From Beijerinckiaceae bacterium (GTDB taxonomy: Bacteria > Pseudomonadota > Alphaproteobacteria > Rhizobiales > Beijerinckiaceae): a stretch of 6,468 nt of DNA. Under the pieces are notes generated by a model that ran no database searches, was not told where the DNA came from, and saw only the letters and a list, made by a program, of their open reading frames with translations. The translations under genes and the position numbers were made by a program. The stretch is taken from NCBI GenBank assembly GCA_027346205.1, contig DAIESR010000236.1:1-6468 (forward strand), read 5' to 3'. Shown here piece by piece: positions 1-5,304 of this stretch (positions are counted from its first letter, which is position 1; each line of letters opens with the position of its first letter).

Positions 1-93
1 CGAAATCGAAAAACCAATAGGAGCGTGAAATCAGGAAGGAAAACGACTTAGAATTGCTGGTGCTGAGAAAACATGCTCTGAAAAGTTGGAAGC
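1..93. other. Left-edge stretch without a supported gene
   Basis: This stretch is more A-rich than the rest of the window and has no reading frame with recognisable protein features. Frames that cross it only continue as antisense or shifted readings of the Smr gene. In related genomes the gene after smr is, from memory, a small regulator or gyrB, so this may be the start of an intergenic region before such a gene. No promoter could be assigned with confidence. Confidence 0.4.
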
Positions 94-143
94 GAGGCTC
101 GGCCCTTCGCTTCGGCGCAGCGGCACCATGCCGGGGCCGCCTC
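94..143 (-). terminator. Imperfect branched stem just after the smr stop (possible 3' end structure)
   Basis: Bases 94-98 and 101-105 pair with 139-143 and 134-138 (10 bp, with a two-base bulge at 99-100). Inside this stem lie two smaller hairpins, 108-117 (CGC/GCG arms) and 122-132 (GGCA/TGCC arms). The structure begins at the second base of the smr stop codon. On the minus strand the following bases carry only a short TTTT run some nine bases on, so it is not a classic intrinsic terminator. It may be an mRNA 3' end structure or chance pairing in GC-rich DNA. Confidence 0.28.
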
Positions 144-735
144 ACCAGGGCGAACGTTCGAAGCGATCGCGCCGGCGCAGCCGAACATAAAGTGCCCCCG
201 CGCCGCCATGCGGCCGCGATGCCTCCTCGAACCCGACCACCAAGCCGCGCCAGTCCGATGCCCGCAGCCAAAGCGGCACGCTGCGGCGCAAGACGCCGCC
301 ACCGGAATAGTCGTCCGCCATGCGGCCCTCGCCCTTGCCGGTGACGACGAGCACGAGTTTCGCGCCATCGATTTGCGCGCGCAGGAGAAAACGATAGAGG
401 GCTGAATGTGCCTCTTGCTGATGCAGCCCGTGCAAATCAATCGCCGCATCGACGGAGATCTGGCCGCGCGTCAACCGCTGCTTCAAACGACGATCGAGCG
501 GCGCAAGGCGTGGCAGCGCGGCAGCGCGCCGTGGTTCCGGCGGGATTTGCTGCGCAACATACGGACTCGGCGAAGGTTCGGGAACCTTCTCCGGCACCGG
601 CGGATTCACCGGCTTGGGCAGGACGCTATCGGGCCGTGGCGTCACACTGCGCGTGACAGTGAGCCAAAGCGCGATTTCTTCATCGTTCAGGCGCCGCAAG
701 CGACTGCGGCCAGGCGACGCGGCATTGTTCTTCAT
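142..735 (-). CDS. Smr-domain protein (putative nuclease), 197 aa
   Basis: The C-terminal half is a clear Smr (small MutS-related) domain. It has the DLHG motif at residues 100-103, TGKG at 132-135 and the closing HGGAGALYV segment at 176-184, the three hallmarks of the family. Stand-alone Smr proteins and the Smr domain of MutS2 are known for DNA nicking or RNA binding/cleavage; the substrate here cannot be read from sequence. Residues 1-30 are charged, and about 33-70 form a proline-rich, probably disordered linker, so the Smr domain is tethered to a flexible N-terminus as is common in alphaproteobacteria. There is no signal peptide, so a cytoplasmic location is inferred. The ATG overlaps the mltA stop codon as ATGA (732-735), suggesting translational coupling. 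Identification is firm; biological role is not. Confidence 0.93.
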   Translation of the reverse strand: MKNNAASPGRSRLRRLNDEEIALWLTVTRSVTPRPDSVLPKPVNPPVPEKVPEPSPSPYVAQQIPPEPRRAAALPRLAPLDRRLKQRLTRGQISVDAAIDLHGLHQQEAHSALYRFLLRAQIDGAKLVLVVTGKGEGRMADDYSGGGVLRRSVPLWLRASDWRGLVVGFEEASRPHGGAGALYVRLRRRDRFERSPW

Positions 736-1901
736 TCCTGTCCGACCTCCCCGTCACGGCGCGGCAGCAGAACGATAAAGTCGCAATCGTGCCTGATGCT
801 GCCCGCCCGCCGGCCTGCCGCAGCACCGCTCCCAAAGAAAATATCGGCCCGCGCGGGCCCGACAATAGCCGAACCCGTATCCCCGGCGATCATCAGGCGT
901 CGAAACGGCATTGAAGAATCCGTCCGCCAAGGCAGCTCACCGGCGAGCCAGAATGGCAGCCCATAGCACCAGATGCCGCGATCGACGGCGATGGAACGCA
1001 AGGGCGAAAGGCTGAGACCCGCGCCGCCGATCGGCCCATCCGCATCCGCCAGTCCGGTCTTTTGCGCAAAAAATACATAGGATTTATTGCGCAACATGAG
1101 TGCAGCACCAGCCTCGCCCGGCGCCTGCCCGCGTTCCCTGATCCAGGTCTTCACACGCTCGAGACCCATATCCTCACGGGGGATCTCGCCCGCATCGACC
1201 AGCAGCCGGCCAATTGAAGTGTAGGGGTGACCATTGCGGCCGGCATAGGTGAAGCGGAGCTGCCGCCCATCGGGCAACACGACTCGCAGCGAACCTTGAA
1301 CCTGCGCGAAAAAGACTTCGACGGAATCGGCGAGCCAGACGAGTGGTTGCGCATGGCCCGCAATGGCGCCACTCTCTATGGCGGCCCGATCAGGATAGGC
1401 AGCATGACTACCATCGGGCAGAAGCCGGGCGGCGCTCAATCCGGCGGCGAGCCCAGGCTCCGTCTCGCCCGAGGCCAGAGTCACGAGATCGGCGGGACGG
1501 CTCAAGATCGGCGCCGTGAATTGCGACGATCGTGTCAGAGATCCGGCAACGATGGGCTCGTAATAGCCGGTGACGAAGCCAGATCCAGCGCCCGCCGGCG
1601 TTAGCGGCAACACACGAAAGGGCGCAAAATTCTCTTCGAAGAAGCGGCGCGCCGCCAAGGCGTTTTGCGGCGGCTCGTCGAGCGCGCGCCGGCAAACGGC
1701 GTGAAATGCTGCGCTCGGCCGCAGGGCCGGCCGCAGCGGAGCGCAATCGCTCAGAATTGCGTCGGCATGCAGCGCAAAAAGCGTGAAGGCAGCGAAATGA
1801 TCATCCTGCGCAAAACCGACGAGATCGGCAAAATGCAGCGGCTGAAGCCTAGCCGATAGCGCCACCTCGGGCGGCGCGGCCAAGGCAGGTGACGCGCTCA
1901 T
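732..1901 (-). CDS. mltA: Membrane-bound lytic murein transglycosylase A (MltA family), 389 aa
   Basis: MltA cleaves the MurNAc-GlcNAc bond of peptidoglycan, forming 1,6-anhydro-MurNAc ends. Visible signatures are TGYYEP (about residues 111-116), the WLADSVEVFFAQVQGS region (189-204), YAGRNGHPY (219-227), and the C-terminal 3D domain with AGDTGSAIVG (339-348) followed by ADIFFGSG and AGRRAG. By comparison with E. coli MltA as I remember it, D353 is the likely catalytic aspartate, with D341 also conserved. The start was placed at the ATG at 1899-1901 because GGAGG lies 8 nt upstream. An in-frame GTG at 1935-1937 would add 12 residues but has no good ribosome binding site. Neither start gives an obvious signal peptide or lipobox, which is odd for a periplasmic enzyme. 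It lies 51 nt after the Tim44-like gene and overlaps smr by 4 nt, so the three are probably one operon. Confidence 0.93.
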   Translation of the reverse strand: MSASPALAAPPEVALSARLQPLHFADLVGFAQDDHFAAFTLFALHADAILSDCAPLRPALRPSAAFHAVCRRALDEPPQNALAARRFFEENFAPFRVLPLTPAGAGSGFVTGYYEPIVAGSLTRSSQFTAPILSRPADLVTLASGETEPGLAAGLSAARLLPDGSHAAYPDRAAIESGAIAGHAQPLVWLADSVEVFFAQVQGSLRVVLPDGRQLRFTYAGRNGHPYTSIGRLLVDAGEIPREDMGLERVKTWIRERGQAPGEAGAALMLRNKSYVFFAQKTGLADADGPIGGAGLSLSPLRSIAVDRGIWCYGLPFWLAGELPWRTDSSMPFRRLMIAGDTGSAIVGPARADIFFGSGAAAGRRAGSIRHDCDFIVLLPRRDGEVGQE

Positions 1902-1909
1902 CCGTTCCC

Positions 1910-1914
1910 CCTCC
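1910..1914 (-). promoter_or_regulatory. Shine-Dalgarno site of mltA
   Basis: The minus strand reads GGAGG followed by GGGAACGG just before the ATG at 1901. Core spacing is 8 nt. This decides the mltA start in favour of the ATG over the upstream GTG at 1937, which has only a GAGG 13 nt away that overlaps the preceding stop codon. Confidence 0.7.
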
Positions 1915-1952
1915 GCACGGGATCGTTTGGCGCTCACCGACCGTGACGGGCC

Positions 1953-2666
1953 TCAATGGCCGGTCTGAGTGGCGATGAGCTTCCAATTCGGATCGCGCGA
2001 CTGCATATCGCGCGCAAAGGTCCAAATGTCGATCATGTCGACGATCCGCTCGGGGCTGCCTTCGATCGTGACACCTTCCGCATTCTCGGTCGCGCTGAGC
2101 AATTTGGATGCGAAGCGCAGGGTGATCTGTGCGATTGTGTTGCGCAGGCTCGCCTCTTCAAGGTTCACTTTGTCGATCGAGACCAATGTCGTCTTCATGG
2201 TTTCGCCACGGCTTTCACGCGCCGTAATGGCAGCAGCGAAGCTCTCATAGACCTCTTGTTCCAGAAGATTTTGCAGGGTCTGACGATCGCCGGCCGCGAA
2301 AGCCGTCACGATCATCTCATAGGCCATTTTCGCGCCGCCGATGAAGCTTTCGGGAGCAAAGCTCGGATCGACCTCGGCAATGGCGTCGAGACCGGTCGCA
2401 ATGTTCGAGCCCGGTTCGGCATAGCCCTTCCATCGGTCCAAAGGCTGCGGCGTCATCTGGTTAGGCGCCGGCCGCGCCTCTTCAGCGGCGCCGGGCAGGC
2501 GGACGACCTTATTATCATTCGTTCCCGCAGTGCCTCGGAAAGCCATGTTGGCGGGCGGCTGCTTCTCATTGCCCGTGCGGGTGCCTAGCACGGAGCGCAA
2601 CTTCCAGACGATGAAAATTGCGAGGAGCGCGAAGATGATCACCGAAGCGTCGAGCGGGTCGTGCAT
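1953..2666 (-). CDS. Tim44/TimA-like membrane-anchored protein, 237 aa
   Basis: The protein has one N-terminal hydrophobic segment (about residues 8-22, ASVIIFALLAIFIVW) followed by the typical KLRSVLGTRTG junction. A low-complexity linker (about 35-88) leads to a Tim44-like domain (about 90-233) containing FIGGAKMAYEMIVTAFAAGD, LVSIDKVNLEEA and a closing IDIWTFARDMQSRDPNWKL. Mitochondrial Tim44 tethers the import motor to the inner membrane. Alphaproteobacterial homologues are thought to be ancestral adaptors, but their role is poorly known. Predicted to sit in the inner membrane with the domain in the cytoplasm (inferred from the basic residues after the segment). The frame is open upstream to an ATG at 2747, but that extension puts a polar stretch before the membrane segment and has no ribosome binding site, so the ATG at 2664-2666 was chosen; its own site (GAG) is weak. 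First gene of the leftward group with mltA and smr. Confidence 0.9.
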   Translation of the reverse strand: MHDPLDASVIIFALLAIFIVWKLRSVLGTRTGNEKQPPANMAFRGTAGTNDNKVVRLPGAAEEARPAPNQMTPQPLDRWKGYAEPGSNIATGLDAIAEVDPSFAPESFIGGAKMAYEMIVTAFAAGDRQTLQNLLEQEVYESFAAAITARESRGETMKTTLVSIDKVNLEEASLRNTIAQITLRFASKLLSATENAEGVTIEGSPERIVDMIDIWTFARDMQSRDPNWKLIATQTGH

Positions 2667-2713
2667 GAAGATCTCGCAAATTCTCTGTTGGGGGTTTGTT
2701 TGGCTTGTAACAT

Positions 2714-2730
2714 ATATAAGGTGTCGGCGG
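2714..2730. repeat. Imperfect palindrome over the AT-rich -10-like site
   Basis: CTTGTA and TATAAG flank a 5-nt centre (ACATA) and pair with one G-T mismatch. The sequence overlaps the TATATA element that could serve as a -10 box, so it could equally be just promoter AT-richness or a weak operator. Confidence 0.3.
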
Positions 2731-2748
2731 GAGAGCGGAACACCCATG

Positions 2749-2761
2749 GCGCCAGCGGCGC
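2749..2761. repeat. Inverted repeat 1 of 3 in the divergent region
   Basis: Perfect arms GCGCC (2749-2753) and GGCGC (2757-2761) around the loop AGC. Its last base is the first base of the next inverted repeat. Confidence 0.45.
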
Positions 2762-2776
2762 GGATTTACATATCCG
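2761..2776. repeat. Inverted repeat 2 of 3 in the divergent region
   Basis: Perfect arms CGGAT (2761-2765) and ATCCG (2772-2776) around TTACAT. It shares its end base with the inverted repeats on either side, making a continuous run of dyads. Confidence 0.45.
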
Positions 2777-2791
2777 CCCGGTATTCCGGGC
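2776..2791. repeat. Inverted repeat 3 of 3 in the divergent region
   Basis: Perfect 6-bp arms GCCCGG (2776-2781) and CCGGGC (2786-2791) around TATT, the strongest of the three. It is followed by a short direct repeat, GCAATC at 2790-2795 and 2799-2804. Could be an operator dyad or, on the fxsA transcript, a hairpin; there is no T-run after it on either strand to make it a terminator. Confidence 0.5.
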
Positions 2792-2868
2792 AATCCGCGC
2801 AATCAGGCTTATATCAAGACTGTCCGAGCGCTTTGCCACAATGCCGCAGCCAAGCCGCACTCCTTGCC

Positions 2869-2887
2869 CGAGCCTGAAACAGGCTTG
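2869..2887 (+). repeat. Hairpin in the fxsA leader
   Basis: AGCCTG (2871-2876) and CAGGCT (2880-2885) pair perfectly around an AAA loop, and the stem extends to 8 bp with one G-U pair (2869-2887). It ends 22 nt before the fxsA ATG and just before the weak ribosome binding area, so it could influence translation initiation. No T-run follows. Confidence 0.45.
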
Positions 2888-2909
2888 AACATTGGTTGGG
2901 ATAAAATTA

Positions 2910-3350
2910 ATGCCGCTGATCTTGATAGTATTTTCTGGCCTTGGCCTATGGCTCTTCAGTGAATTCATCGCATTCAGCCTCGTCGCCAATACGATCGGGC
3001 TTCATGGCGCGATCATCGCCACACTCGTCACAAGCTTTGCCGGCGTCTTTCTGCTGCATCGGCTGGGAGCTGCCGCGCGGCAGAATCTCCTCGCCATGCT
3101 GAACACTGGCGGCGAAACTGGCTGGTTCATGCCTGAACGCCTGCGCGCCGGCCTGTCCGCGGCATTGGGGGCCGTTCTTCTCATCATTCCCGGCTTTGTC
3201 TCAGATAGTGTCGGACTCGTGCTCGTCGCCCGCGCCGCACAGGCCTGGTGGCTGTCCGGCGATCGAGTCGCCGGAAATGCCAAGAAAGACGATGTGCTCG
3301 AACTCTCGCCCCGCGAATGGCGGCATCTCGACGAGAATGACCGCAGCTGA
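2910..3350 (+). CDS. fxsA: FxsA family membrane protein, 146 aa
   Basis: FxsA (suppressor of F exclusion of phage T7 in E. coli) is a small inner-membrane protein of unknown biochemical activity. Here, three hydrophobic stretches are visible: about residues 2-24 with the conserved acidic residue of the family (E18, FSEF), about 31-51 (GLHGAIIATLVTSFAGVFLL), and about 84-113, which contains the hallmark LLIIPGFVSDSVGL (PGF at 94-96). The C-terminus (116-146) is charged and probably cytoplasmic. Length fits the family. The frame also opens with a TTG at 2892, six codons upstream. The ATG at 2910 was chosen because it starts directly at the first membrane segment, although its ribosome binding site (GGG, 9 nt upstream) is weak. 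It shares direction with secB, 121 nt downstream, and diverges from the Tim44-like gene. Confidence 0.9.
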   Translation: MPLILIVFSGLGLWLFSEFIAFSLVANTIGLHGAIIATLVTSFAGVFLLHRLGAAARQNLLAMLNTGGETGWFMPERLRAGLSAALGAVLLIIPGFVSDSVGLVLVARAAQAWWLSGDRVAGNAKKDDVLELSPREWRHLDENDRS

Positions 3351-3386
3351 GATTGCTTTCCGTGCACGCTTGTCCGCTGGGATCAT

Positions 3387-3427
3387 CCATGCTACCCGCA
3401 GCCACGGATTTTCGCTGGGCCGCATGG
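3387..3427 (+). repeat. Imperfect hairpin upstream of secB
   Basis: CCATGC (3387-3392) pairs with GCATGG (3422-3427), and inside it CAGC (3399-3402) pairs with GCTG (3414-3417) with two extra CC/GG pairs. There is no following T-run. It ends 44 nt before the secB ATG. Could be a leader structure or an unremarkable GC-rich pairing. Confidence 0.3.
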
Positions 3428-3442
3428 TCGGCGTTTGACCAA

Positions 3443-3462
3443 ATTCGACGGGATTCGACAGG
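3443..3462 (+). repeat. Tandem 10-bp repeat next to the secB ribosome binding site
   Basis: ATTCGACGGG (3443-3452) is followed directly by ATTCGACAGG (3453-3462), 9 of 10 bases identical. The second copy runs into the GGAG that serves secB. Confidence 0.5.
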
Positions 3463-3464
3463 AG
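3461..3464 (+). promoter_or_regulatory. Shine-Dalgarno site of secB
   Basis: GGAG (preceded by A) lies 7 nt upstream of the ATG at 3472 and supports that start. Confidence 0.7.
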
Positions 3465-3471
3465 TGATTAC

Positions 3472-3963
3472 ATGGCCGAGGGGAACGGCAGCGCTGCGGC
3501 CGACAATGCGCCGGCGCTCAATGCCATGGTGCAATACACGAAGGATTTCTCCTTCGAAAATCCGAATGCACCACGTTCTCTAGGGCCGCAAGCCGCGGCG
3601 CCGAACATTTCCATTCAGGTAAATGTCAATGTGCGCCAGATGGCGGAGAACGATTTTGAAGTCGAACTGCTGCTCGAAGGCTCGGCCGGCGAAGGGGCCG
3701 ACATTCTGTTCAAGTTCGAGCTGAATTATGCGGGCCTTTTTCGGCTCGTGAATATTCCGCAAAATGAAATGCATCCGATCGTCATGATCGAATGCCCCCG
3801 GCTTCTCTTCCCCTTTGCCCGGCAGATCGTCGCCGAAGCCGTGCGCAGCGGCGGCTTCCCGCCGCTCTATATCGATCCCATCGATTTCGCCAGCCTTTAT
3901 CGACGGCGGCTCGAGGAATTGGCCGCGCAGCAAGGCGAAGGCATGCCGACCGCGTCGGCCTGA
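3472..3963 (+). CDS. secB: Protein-export chaperone SecB, 163 aa
   Basis: SecB is a cytoplasmic homotetrameric chaperone that keeps precursor proteins unfolded and hands them to SecA at the Sec translocon. Family hallmarks are all visible: YTKDFSFENP (residues 22-31), the ISIQVNVNVR strand (47-55), FELNYAGLFRL (82-92), CPRLLFPFAR (108-117) and GGFPPLYIDPIDFASLY (127-143). The acidic strand region that contacts SecA is intact (E64, E66). The length is close to the usual 150-170 residues; the first 17 residues are an alanine-rich, variable extension typical of alphaproteobacteria. The start is supported by GGAG 7 nt upstream. It faces dnaQ tail to tail with one base between the stop codons. No frameshift or loss of motif is seen. 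Confidence 0.98.
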   Translation: MAEGNGSAAADNAPALNAMVQYTKDFSFENPNAPRSLGPQAAAPNISIQVNVNVRQMAENDFEVELLLEGSAGEGADILFKFELNYAGLFRLVNIPQNEMHPIVMIECPRLLFPFARQIVAEAVRSGGFPPLYIDPIDFASLYRRRLEELAAQQGEGMPTASA

Positions 3964-3964
3964 T

Positions 3965-4681
3965 TTATACCGCCGGATCGACTTCGGATTTCTGTGGCGG
4001 CAGCATATGCCGCCACAAAGCTTTCGGACCCAGGCTTTTGATGAAAGTGGCATGTGCCGACAGTTCCCCCGCCGTCAAAAGCGGCGCCAGCACTTCGCCG
4101 CGCGTTCGATGTGCCGTCGCTGGGTCCAATGCACGTTCCATCGCGGTAGGATCAAGCGATAGGCTGGCCTGACGACCCCCCAGCAATTCAGCATAAACTT
4201 CGGCGAGAATTTCGGCGTCGAGCAAAGCGCCATGCTTGCTCCGGCGGCTGAGATCTATGCCATAGCGCTGGCAAAGCGCATCAAGGCTGTTGGCGGCCCC
4301 CGGATAGCGCCGGCGTGCCAGTACCAGAGTATCGATCACCCGCTCTGTCGCGATCGCCGCAATGCCCTGCGCCGCGAGTTCGGCATTGATGAAGCGCATG
4401 TCGAATTCGGCATTATGCGCGATGAGCGGCGCATCACCGAGAAAGACGAGAAAAGCCTCGACAATTTCAACGAATTTCGGCTTGCCAGCGAGAAATGCAG
4501 CCGAAATGCCGTGGACGCGAAAAGCCTCTTCCGGCATGTCGCGTTCCGGATCGAGATAGACGTGATACGTCTGACCCGTCGGGATCATATTGAACAGCTC
4601 GACACAGCCGATCTCGATGATCCTGTGGCCCGCTGCCGGATCGAGGCCTGTCGTCTCCGTATCTAGCACGATCTCGCGCAT
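3965..4681 (-). CDS. dnaQ: DNA polymerase III epsilon subunit (3'-5' proofreading exonuclease), 238 aa
   Basis: DnaQ is the proofreading subunit of the replicative polymerase core and removes misincorporated 3' nucleotides. All DEDDh exonuclease motifs are present: Exo I LDTETTG with D7 and E9, Exo II HNAEFD (89-94) with D94, and Exo III with H150 and D155 in KHGALLDAE. These match the E. coli residues D12, E14, D103, H162 and D167. The segment after about residue 170 (beta-clamp/alpha-subunit contact region in E. coli) is variable. Length is near that of E. coli (243). The ATG at 4679-4681 directly precedes Exo I. It starts 8 nt after the coaE stop, and so is the last gene of the maf-aroE-coaE-dnaQ group. 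Its final codons contain a strong hairpin (3993-4017). Confidence 0.96.
   Translation of the reverse strand: MREIVLDTETTGLDPAAGHRIIEIGCVELFNMIPTGQTYHVYLDPERDMPEEAFRVHGISAAFLAGKPKFVEIVEAFLVFLGDAPLIAHNAEFDMRFINAELAAQGIAAIATERVIDTLVLARRRYPGAANSLDALCQRYGIDLSRRSKHGALLDAEILAEVYAELLGGRQASLSLDPTAMERALDPATAHRTRGEVLAPLLTAGELSAHATFIKSLGPKALWRHMLPPQKSEVDPAV
3993..4017. terminator. Perfect 10-bp hairpin inside the dnaQ 3' end, 29 nt after secB
   Basis: TGTGGCGGCA (3993-4002) and TGCCGCCACA (4008-4017) are perfect inverted repeats around the 5-base loop GCATA. The site lies within the coding sequence for dnaQ residues about 222-229. It is the right distance to act at the secB 3' end, because no non-coding space is available there. 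Neither strand has a T-run after the stem, so it is not a standard intrinsic terminator. It may stabilise or end messages by another route. Confidence 0.45.
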
Positions 4682-4689
4682 GGTTCGCT

Positions 4690-5304
4690 TCAGTCCTTCG
4701 GGCCTGTCTCCACTGACAGCTCTCCGTTGAGGATCTTGTCCAATAAGCCACGCACCTGCCGTTCGGTCTCGGCAAGAGTGCCACTCGTGTCGATGAGAAA
4801 ATCGGCGTGGCGCTGCTTTTCCGCATCCGGCATCTGCTTCGCCATTATCGCCGCGAGCTTTTCAGAGGTCATCCCCGGACGCGTGGCGAGCCGTTGCTTT
4901 TGCACCGCTTCCGGCGCGGTGACGAGAAGAACGGCATCGACATCGTCCTGAGCGCCGGTTTCGAACAACAAGGGTATATCGACCACGACGAGTCTGTCGC
5001 CTCGCGCCTGCGCTTCGGCAATGAAAGCATTGCGTGAGGCGCGCACCAGCGGATGGACGATCGCCTCGAGCCGTTTGATAGCATCCGAATTAGCGAGAAC
5101 TTGGGCTCCCAAAGCCGTGCGATCGACAACCCCCTCTTTCACAGTGCCCGGAAATTCCGCCTCGATCAGCGGTGCCGCGGCACCTCGATAAAGTGCATGG
5201 ACGGTCGCGTCCGAATCATGGACAGCGATGCCAGCGGCGCGAAACATGTCCGCAGTCGTCGATTTGCCCATGCCGATCGAACCGGTGAGGCCGAGAACGA
5301 ACAT
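4690..5304 (-). CDS. coaE: Dephospho-CoA kinase, 204 aa
   Basis: CoaE phosphorylates the 3'-hydroxyl of dephospho-CoA with ATP, the last step of coenzyme A synthesis, in the cytoplasm. Motifs are the P-loop GLTGSIGMGKST (residues 5-16), HDSDATVH (29-36) for substrate binding, DIPLLFETG (109-117), and the lid region with R142 followed by QMPDAEKQRHADFLIDTSG (157-175). Length fits the family (about 200). The frame is open to an upstream ATG at 5379, but the start at 5302-5304 puts the P-loop at the usual position and avoids a 75-nt overlap with aroE. The chosen ATG overlaps the aroE stop by one base (TGATG), with a modest AGG a few bases upstream, consistent with coupled translation. Confidence 0.96.
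   Translation of the reverse strand: MFVLGLTGSIGMGKSTTADMFRAAGIAVHDSDATVHALYRGAAAPLIEAEFPGTVKEGVVDRTALGAQVLANSDAIKRLEAIVHPLVRASRNAFIAEAQARGDRLVVVDIPLLFETGAQDDVDAVLLVTAPEAVQKQRLATRPGMTSEKLAAIMAKQMPDAEKQRHADFLIDTSGTLAETERQVRGLLDKILNGELSVETGPKD

Larger units (their letters stand above)
2667..2909. promoter_or_regulatory. Divergent intergenic region between the Tim44-like gene and fxsA
   Basis: These 243 bases separate two outward-facing genes, so they must hold promoters for both directions unless transcription comes from further away. The AT-rich part at 2704-2730 contains CATATATAAG, the best -10-like sequence on either strand. A second AT-rich spot, TTATATC, lies at 2809-2815. I could not find a convincing -35 partner at 16-18 nt for either, so no individual promoter is called. 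Four short inverted repeats (listed separately) lie between these sites and the fxsA start. There is no credible gene here. Confidence 0.45.
3351..3471 (+). other. fxsA-secB spacer
   Basis: These 121 bases hold no gene. The only -35-like element is TTGACC at 3434-3439, and nothing resembling a -10 lies 16-18 nt after it. It contains an imperfect hairpin (3387-3427), a tandem repeat (3443-3462) and the secB ribosome binding site. Whether secB has its own promoter here is open. Confidence 0.4.

Noticed and set aside
163..170. GCGATCGC palindrome resembling a HIP1-type repeat
   Set aside because: Only one exact copy was noticed, inside smr. CGATCG words are common in GC-rich alphaproteobacterial DNA.
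48..449. Minus-strand frame of 133 codons overlapping the smr 3' half
   Set aside because: It is a shifted reading of the Smr gene, whose domain motifs are clear in the other frame. The composition is Arg/Ala/Ser/Cys-rich and matches no family I recognise.
406..966. Plus-strand frame of 186 codons
   Set aside because: It lies antisense to smr and mltA, which have recognisable motifs; Arg/Pro-rich content is typical of antisense readings in GC-rich DNA.
1956..2588. Plus-strand frame of 210 codons antisense to the Tim44-like gene
   Set aside because: Long but without recognisable motifs. It mirrors codon structure of the real gene, and no ribosome binding site or promoter supports it.
2667..2747. 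N-terminal extension of the Tim44-like protein from the ATG at 2747
   Set aside because: It would place 27 mostly polar residues before the membrane segment. No ribosome binding site precedes it, and it reaches into the probable promoter.
2639..2989. Minus-strand frame of 116 codons across the divergent region
   Set aside because: It overlaps both real gene starts and shows no family motif; the intergenic location and inverted repeats fit regulation better.
3434..3462. Possible sigma-70-type promoter for secB starting with TTGACC
   Set aside because: No -10-like hexamer occurs at 16-18 nt spacing, so it was not called as a promoter.
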